Assembly (NCBI RefSeq): GCF_014851395.1 | Contig: NW_024040040.1 | Coordinates: 12,524,711 to 12,588,710, forward strand | Direction of reading: 5' to 3' | Length of the DNA: 64,000 nt | From: Micropterus salmoides | Lineage: Eukaryota > Chordata > Actinopteri > Centrarchiformes > Centrarchidae | Shown: one piece after another, positions 59,301-64,000 of the stretch | How the letters are laid out: each line of letters opens with the position of its first letter | Position numbering within the stretch: position 1 is the first letter of the stretch | Program-made: the position numbers and the translations under genes | The notes under the pieces: generated by a model | Databases searched by the model: none | The model's input: the letters and a program-made list of their open reading frames with translations, nothing else | What the model was told of the DNA's origin: nothing

Positions 59301-60605
59301 TGATGAACTAAGCGCTTAAGTCAGGATTGATAATATTCAATACGGAAAACACTGACATTTTCCTTCATTAACTAATTTAATATTTTGACCGTGTTGGGGA
59401 CGCTGCAGGACACTGGACACAAACTGAAATACTTGTGTGTGTCTTTTGGGAAAGCCTTCGTGCCTTTTACTCTGAATCCCGCCTTGTGGCAGATTGTGCC
59501 GAGCGGGCAAAAATTGATTGATGTTGCAGAGACTGATGTGCAATGCATTTTGGGATTTGGCCACAGTTGATCTCTCACTCTCCTTTTCTATGATTACGAT
59601 TAAGTGTGGGCGTGTGTGCATGCACATGTGTACACACATGTTAGGCTGATATACAGTGTATGCCTGAAGCGGCTTGCCTGGTGTTTAATACTGATCAAAC
59701 GACAGTAAAGATTAGCACAAGCCTGAATTTCTGGGACAGAAGAACCAAAATAAATCCCAATTAATATATATGCACTGATACCTGTTAAGTGCCTTTTTAA
59801 ATAAATCTCTCTCTGAATCAACTTTTCTTGTGCGCAGTAAAGAATTAGGCTTAAAAATGAAATTTCTGTAAACCAAATCTTGCTTACCTTTTTATTCATT
59901 CACTGTGGGGTGCTTACACGTTCCCTTTATTGTCCCATTAGGTTGTCTTGTTTGTTACTCGTAGTCAAAGAGTTCTCCTCTGATGAGGATAATTTGTTTG
60001 CATTGAGATTAGGAAGGCCGGTGGAGCTAAGATGAGATGGCAAGATTTAGAGGATTTGGCCGAGTAGCGGATACTAAGAAGATTCCGGATTAGTTTTCCC
60101 GCTACTGATTAGAGGGTGGGGGGGTGGATTTTTCACTCTTTCCCTCTCTGACTGTTGGTCGGTCATTCTCATGTTCTCAGTATTTCTGTCATAGGAATTG
60201 GTTCTCTGGTAGTAGTATAGGCGTGGATGAGGGGGCTTTGTCTCCGACATATATCCCGCTGGCAGAGGGCAAAGGGTCTGGGATTTACGTGGAATGAGCC
60301 AGGGATATCTAGGAAAACCAGAAGTTGAAGTGAACTGGGACTTTTTGCTTCATCTAGGCCTATTGTATTTGTGTTTTGTCACATGACAAACGGCGCATGT
60401 TCAATATTAAATCTGAACAGAGAGGAATGCTGAATATTGTTGGAGTCAAAATATCTCACCATATTTCCCTCTTTTGTACTTCATTTTCCTGCCTCCCTCT
60501 CTTAGGTTTCTGGCGGAGTTCCATGAGGATTTTTTTCCTGAGTCCGCATATGTGTCAGCATCAGAGGCCCACTACAGCATGAAACAACCGAGGCCAATTT
60601 ATTGA
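52082..60605 (+). CDS. msl3: msl3, male-specific lethal 3 homolog (14 coding exons)
   Basis: Join 52082-52180, 53699-53781, 54009-54104, 54509-54603, 54706-54803, 55123-55251, 55383-55540, 55738-55896, 56003-56238, 56482-56571, 57075-57184, 57539-57638, 57755-57839 and 60506-60605: 1638 nt, 545 residues, all GT-AG introns, frame kept at every junction. Residues about 7-90 form the chromo-barrel domain; Y30, F55, W58 and W62 match the methyl-lysine cage (human Y31, F56, W59, W63). Residues 93-157 are a basic then acidic serine linker. The MRG domain is split: residues about 172-305 and 452-545, separated by a Ser/Pro-rich insert with a PKRRR nuclear signal (347-351). The family reads H4K20 methylation and binds MSL1 through the MRG domain in the nuclear MSL complex, where MOF acetylates H4K16. 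Human MSL3 is 521 residues, so this copy is full length. No in-frame ATG lies upstream before a stop (52043). Confidence 0.97.
52181..53698 (+). other. msl3 intron 1
   Basis: 1518 bp, donor GTAAGT, acceptor CTTTGCAG. The sequence is rich in AACGTTA and GCTAGC words. No repeat family or exon recognised. Confidence 0.9.
53699..53781 (+). CDS. msl3: msl3 coding exon 2
   Basis: 83 nt, residues 34-61. It includes VIDVLIGTDEHGRRIPKYLI and HFSGWNR, with F55 and W58 of the aromatic cage. Confidence 0.97.
54009..54104 (+). CDS. msl3: msl3 coding exon 3
   Basis: 96 nt, residues 61-93. SWDRWAAEDHVLRDTEENRK completes the chromo barrel with W62 and its C-terminal helix. Donor AT|GTAAGT. Confidence 0.97.
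54181..54225. repeat. perfect hairpin, 20-bp arms, 5-base loop, in msl3 intron 3
   Basis: CACTAACACAGACCTAAGTG (54181-54200), then TGCAC, then its exact reverse complement (54206-54225), with no mismatch. Confidence 0.95.
54509..54603 (+). CDS. msl3: msl3 coding exon 4
   Basis: 95 nt, residues 93-125. A basic cluster (KRKAWAKRRRRQSG) is followed by an acidic turn (KEDDSDDA). Donor GTGAGA. Confidence 0.95.
54604..54705 (+). other. msl3 intron 4 with two candidate acceptors
   Basis: Only 102 bp. A 17-T run is followed by GCTCCCAG (54651-54658) and, 47 bases further, by TCTGTCTTTAG (to 54705). Only the distal AG keeps the frame; the proximal one leads into the in-frame stop TAG at 54703-54705. 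Confidence 0.8.
54706..54803 (+). CDS. msl3: msl3 coding exon 5
   Basis: 98 nt, residues 125-157. An acidic, serine-rich linker (SSSESSDGDDSDPDSSNSG), typical of the spacer between the chromo and MRG domains. Donor ATG|GTGAAG, phase 0. Confidence 0.95.
55123..55251 (+). CDS. msl3: msl3 coding exon 6
   Basis: 129 nt, residues 158-200. VVHVDINIPDALKKKLEDDC and FYINKRKK start the MRG domain. Donor AAG|GTACAT. Confidence 0.97.
55383..55540 (+). CDS. msl3: msl3 coding exon 7
   Basis: 158 nt, residues 201-253. LVMVPCQTNVVHILESYVKH is MRG-domain core, followed by a polar loop with NTTQNSSPQPVPPEK. Donor GTGAGT. Confidence 0.97.
55738..55896 (+). CDS. msl3: msl3 coding exon 8
   Basis: 159 nt, residues 253-306. 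ELCKEMVDGLRITFDFTLPM and LLYPCEQAQFKKV are MRG-domain core with the conserved YP.EQ stretch. Confidence 0.97.
56003..56238 (+). CDS. msl3: msl3 coding exon 9
   Basis: 236 nt, residues 306-385. The Ser/Thr/Pro-rich insert in the MRG domain, with NPPTPQSTDSQPA, nuclear signal PKRRRH and SQSLRRSTRNTSG. This is the least conserved part of the protein, yet the motif order matches human. Confidence 0.95.
56287..56358. repeat. (GT)36 microsatellite in msl3 intron 9
   Basis: 72 bp of pure GT in a 243-bp intron, so about 30 percent of the intron is repeat. Length variation would change the intron noticeably. Confidence 0.97.
56482..56571 (+). CDS. msl3: msl3 coding exon 10
   Basis: 90 nt, residues 385-415. 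ASPQLKRRLVDTSSQPKFFL then NLDR, matching the human PQPKRRQQDTSASMPKLFL region. Confidence 0.95.
57075..57184 (+). CDS. msl3: msl3 coding exon 11
   Basis: 110 nt, residues 415-451. KTPVHSGSSSPLPLTPSKE then GLESRRNNELNE, phase 0 at the donor. The TPVHS..SSP.PLTPSKE stretch is conserved. Confidence 0.97.
57539..57638 (+). CDS. msl3: msl3 coding exon 12
   Basis: 100 nt, residues 452-485. VLSWKLTPDNYPLNDQPPPP then SYLYGAQHLLRLF, second half of the MRG domain. The donor is weak (G|GTTGGT). Confidence 0.97.
57755..57839 (+). CDS. msl3: msl3 coding exon 13
   Basis: 85 nt, residues 485-513. VKLPEILGKMQIPERNLRAL then VKHLELFLR, MRG C-terminal helices. Confidence 0.97.
57840..60505 (+). other. msl3 intron 13, large, with conserved-looking DNA
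   Basis: At 2666 bp this is the largest intron of the gene, while introns 2-12 are 102-503 bp. It holds no recognisable repeat. Positions about 59350-60300 look compositionally unlike simple intron: balanced base use, few runs, and a 61-codon plus-strand frame (59385-59570) without family resemblance. It may hold conserved regulatory DNA. Confidence 0.6.
60506..60605 (+). CDS. msl3: msl3 coding exon 14 (last)
   Basis: 100 nt, residues 513-545 plus TGA. RFLAEFHEDFFPESAYVSAS then EAHYSMKQPRPIY, the conserved C terminus of MSL3 (human ends ...NPRAIY). Confidence 0.97.
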
Positions 60606-62395
60606 AGGAGACGCTGGCTGTTGTGTTTCCTTCCCTTGCGTGTCTCTACCCTGACCTACCTTTCAGCTAGCATGACCTTTTTGTGGCGTGTGTCCAGCGG
60701 AATCAGCAGCAGCTTTCTCTGGAGTTCAGCTGTATTGTTTTCCTGGGCAGGCTTTTCTTCTCCTCTGGCCTAATGTTAGTTTTCCTGCTGTTGCCTCGTG
60801 GAACCAGTTGCTTCTGCCACGCCGCTAACCCTCACCCATGCTCTATTTGTGGGAGTGTCCTGCTAGTCATGCCACCCTGCTCTGCTTCGCTTCAGTGTAC
60901 TGCTCCAAGGCATGTCGAGGGCCGTGTGATGGCGTGTGCTAACTTTTTTGTAGGCCCCATATGGGATTTAATTCATAGGAGACAGCTACTTATGATTCTT
61001 CTTTCCAAGCCTTTCCTCATTGTCATGTTTTTTGTTTGCTGGCCTACACTCTTTAAGACCGAGCTAAGGCTGGAAAGTTCTCTAGCGCCTCAGATATTAC
61101 AGACTTGCCAAAACAAAACCATTTTGAATCAGCTGTGGAAGCCAATACAATTACTGCTGTTTGGCAAAGACCTGCTCTGACTTTGTTCTAGCCACAACAT
61201 TGGAACATTGTGGCATGTTCGTAGAAGGGAAAGCGACACTGATTGAAATGCCCTGTGTTCTTGTTCTGCCTGCCCAGTAAACTAATTTTCGATCCTCTTT
61301 AGGATGCTGGTTTGGTTGCTTGCCCCCTCTTTATGTAGCGACTGTAGAGCTGCCAGTGGTCCTCTCCCGGATAGGATTCCTCCTAAGCTACAGTAGGACT
61401 TCCTATGCTGGAGCGGCTTCATTGCTTTTGCGGAGTAATTCTAATTAACTGACTCTTTAAAACTTTTACCTTCAGAAATGTTGTTTTTCCTCTGGACTTT
61501 TCTGTTGTATTACACTGTTTGGATGTGCAATTCAGTGTTCATGAGAGATGTTCTTATTTCTTGCTTTTCTTTTGATGTTGTCCTGTGCATGTCTGATAAA
61601 TGTCTAGCAGCTTTTTGTTACGTATTTTTTATTTTTTTTCTGCCTGTTCCTCTCACTGTGGCCACCGTCTAACAGAAAGTACAAGGCACAATGTGAGAAA
61701 ATTGAAAAGATGGTGCGCTGTGGACAACATATCAGAGAGTAAACCGTGTGTTGCTCCTTCATATTCATACACAAATCAATGTCATATCTTTTTCTTAAGC
61801 TAATCTTACAGGTAATCTTTAATATACAGTTAAAGACCAGTACCAGAAAGATTGGACAATCACTTAAAATGTGTCAAACTAATTTAGGAAACATGTATGT
61901 GATTTACAGCATAACACCTGATGCAATTTGCTAAACATTTCATGAGAAAGAATTGGCAAAGCAAATGCTAGGAATTATTTGAAAAATGCAACAGAAGCGA
62001 TAGTTATGGTTACTCGTCATGACATTGTGAAAATGTAAATACAAAAACGCCTGTTGATCAGTATGTTATTTATTTTTCTTTGTGCCACTGGATCAATCTG
62101 TGTTGCTTGTTGAATTGGTTGCACAATACTTGACAAAGCCCATTCCAGACTTGATAACACACAAATGAAGTGTCAGCTGTTTCTTGGCCTAATAACATCT
62201 GTCTATACAGTAAACCGATGTATTGTAACACACTTGAATGTATAATACAATGTATCTGTTTCCTGTTATGTACAGAGGTATAATTTGCATAGCATGTTAT
62301 TAATTTCTATTGGGTTTATTCAGTGTTGTCTGTTTCCCTTTAGCCCTGTGGGTTTTTTCCCCAATAGTTTAAATAAAGACTTTGTAAACTTATTC
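60606..62395 (+). other. msl3 3' UTR (inferred)
   Basis: Runs from the msl3 stop to just past the first AATAAA (62372-62377). It contains a 165-codon chance-like open frame (60683-61180, hydrophobic, cysteine-rich, no recognised family) and no splice evidence. The exact end is inferred. Confidence 0.6.
62372..62377 (+). terminator. msl3 polyadenylation signal
   Basis: AATAAA in TTTAAATAAAGACTTTG, the first canonical signal found after the stop codon at 60603-60605. Another AATAAA at 63673-63678 could serve a longer transcript. Confidence 0.6.
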
Positions 62396-63129
62396 ACATA
62401 CATAAAGCACCATGATTGTACTGCCTTGGCCAATTTTAGGCTTGTCAGTTGTTGTATTATCTTTTCACTGCAAGATGAATCAGCTTGGGCACATGCAAAT
62501 GGATTTGAATCTCAAACCTCACAAAGCACTTCTCAATTTAAAGTTAAATGTAGACAGGAGAATTTTATCCGCTACCTTGACCTTCCATGTCCCCAAACTA
62601 TAGCTGATTAAAACTTTCACCCTAAAAAATGCTGTTGCCACAGTTTGACGTTTTTAAATCTTTAAATCTGATGTCCTTGTCAATGTGACTCTTCTGTTTT
62701 GTCTTTGAACTACTTCAAAGCAAGCCTAGTCTAATCTAGTGGTGCTCATTTATATGAAAAGTTGACACTACTTTGACACTTGTTAATCAAAGAATGCTGA
62801 TCTAACAGATCTGCTGTTAATGTGGTATGATACCGCCACCGTTCCTGTGGTGAGCTTTAGTGAGCAAATTGAAATTTTTATCTAATCAGTGTACCCTTGT
62901 CTGCTGAAGATGGATGGGAGTCTTCTAGTGCTTGTTGTTCTAAGCAGAGGTGGATGTGTTTTTGGCAGCGATTAGGGTTCAATATGTTGTTCAAAAGCAT
63001 TGACTTTTGGAAGTGGTTGTCCAGAAACACCTCTGTGTTGAGGGACTTTGACCCAGTGGGCAAAGCCACACTAAATGCCAGTATTATCTCCCAGCAGAAC
63101 TCTTGTAGCTCTGGCACAGCTCTCTTGGA
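62396..63129. other. msl3 downstream DNA
   Basis: No exon or repeat recognised. Overlapping frames on both strands near 62878-63181 have no family resemblance. Confidence 0.5.
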
Positions 63130-63545
63130 GAAATTATTTAACATTTTGGGAAATTGCTTTTTTTTTATTGCCACGAGTTAGAAGAGAAGACTATACTACT
63201 CTCATGTCTCTTGAATTAACTTTGGAACTTGAGCTGGAAGTTGATTAGTTTAGCTTAACTTAGCATACAGACGCAGCAGGGGGAAGCAGCTAGCGTGGCT
63301 TTATCTGAAAACTCAAAAACACACCTGTTTTTGTTTGTGTAAGAATTAAACAAATGAGATACAAGGTGTTTAATTAGCTTTAGAGGTAGTGCTAGTGATG
63401 TTTTTGAGCTGTTGGAGTGTATCAGGGTAGCTCTTTCCTCCAGCTGTTAGTTTTTGCTAAGCCAAACTAATCGAGTCTTGGCTCTAGCTTCATACTTGAT
63501 AGACAAACGGAGTGGCATCAGTCTTCTAATCTAACTCTCATATTC
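63130..63545. mobile_element. non-autonomous DNA transposon with inverted ends
   Basis: The left part GAGTTAGAAGAGAAGAC (63174 onward) pairs with the right part CAGTCTTCTAATCTAACTC (about 63519-63537). The interior has TTAGCTTAACTTAGCATACA and CAGCAGGGGGAAGCAGCTAG, words typical by recall of an abundant percomorph element. No transposase frame. Confidence 0.7.
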
Positions 63546-64000
63546 CAACATAATTTGCCTCCATTTTTCATTCGTGTATTGTTTTATGTAGTTTGGTCAA
63601 GTTAGATGGGGAAAGCCAGAACCTTTTAAGCTTAATGCTATGCTTTCTATTTTAAAGCTATCGAGTTTTTCAAATAAAGCAAGTACACTGTATTTACCAA
63701 GTCTTTGCCAAATTTCTAGTGCAGTTAAGTTAACCTGTTGGCGCACATTTGAAAACCTTAAAAAAGGTAATTTTTAAAAGGAGCTTGGATTTGATGTAAA
63801 TTTGATGTATAAGTCTCTTTTCCCATACCTGTATACTGTATCTTTACTCTCTTCTGAACTATGCTCTTAGTCTATTTCCTGTGTATCTATAGAAAGCTGG
63901 CTAACCTGGCCTTCCCATATCAAGGTCCTAATGGGTTTTAGTGGTTAGCCCTAATTGTATTTGCACTGGGTTCGACTTCTTGTAATGAACCGCTTATCAC
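63546..64000. other. downstream flank
   Basis: Unique AT-rich DNA with a second AATAAA at 63673. No gene seen up to the window edge. Confidence 0.5.

Noticed and set aside
62878..63181. Overlapping 94- and 98-codon frames downstream of msl3
   Set aside because: They oppose each other on both strands, lack known domains and sit next to a MITE.
1..64000. CRISPR arrays, bacterial operons, tRNA or rRNA genes
   Set aside because: None seen. tRNA-like boxes occur only in SINEs, and tandem runs are microsatellites or a SINE tail triplication.

Overview
This is a eukaryotic, almost certainly teleost (percomorph-like) genomic window. It has GT-AG introns, long CA/GT microsatellites, tRNA-derived SINEs, L2-clade LINE fragments and short non-autonomous DNA transposons, and none of the dense ORFs of prokaryotic DNA. 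No organism name can be derived from the sequence alone.

Two vertebrate protein-coding genes are recognisable and lie head to head. (1) arhgap6, minus strand: its first coding exon (165 codons, 48755-49249) is clear. The rest of the gene must lie beyond position 1, so about 48.7 kb of this window (1-48754) is its first intron. A probable alternative first coding exon (16468-16509, minus) lies inside that intron: it has a strong start context, a perfect GTAAGT donor, and the same phase 0 as the canonical exon 1. (2) msl3, plus strand: all 14 coding exons can be read (52082-60605). They join in frame into a 545-residue protein with an N-terminal chromo-barrel domain and a C-terminal MRG domain. 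The 3' UTR probably ends at a polyadenylation signal at 62372. The order ARHGAP6-MSL3 matches human Xp22.2; amelogenin, nested in ARHGAP6 intron 1 in tetrapods, is not visible here.

Layout: 1-16 kb, intron with microsatellites, a piggyBac-like MITE, perfect hairpins and a nested transposon cluster (12.6-15.1 kb). 16.4-16.9 kb, alternative first-exon candidate. 17-25.4 kb, repeats, including an L2 fragment split by a 2.4 kb inverted-repeat-bounded insertion. 25.4-48.7 kb, mostly unique intronic DNA with microsatellites, a SINE split by a LINE tail, and a MITE. 48.7-49.6 kb, arhgap6 exon 1 and 5' flank. 49.6-51.8 kb, intergenic. 51.8-62.4 kb, msl3. 62.4-64 kb, downstream DNA with another MITE.

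Function: MSL3 is the histone-mark-reading subunit of the MSL histone H4K16 acetyltransferase complex. ARHGAP6 is a Rho-family GTPase-activating protein. They share a neighbourhood, not a pathway. No complete novel system is evident. The most promising leads are the alternative arhgap6 first exon, the LINE/SINE pair sharing a 3' tail inside a nested insertion, several perfect short-loop inverted repeats, and possible translational and splicing control in msl3.
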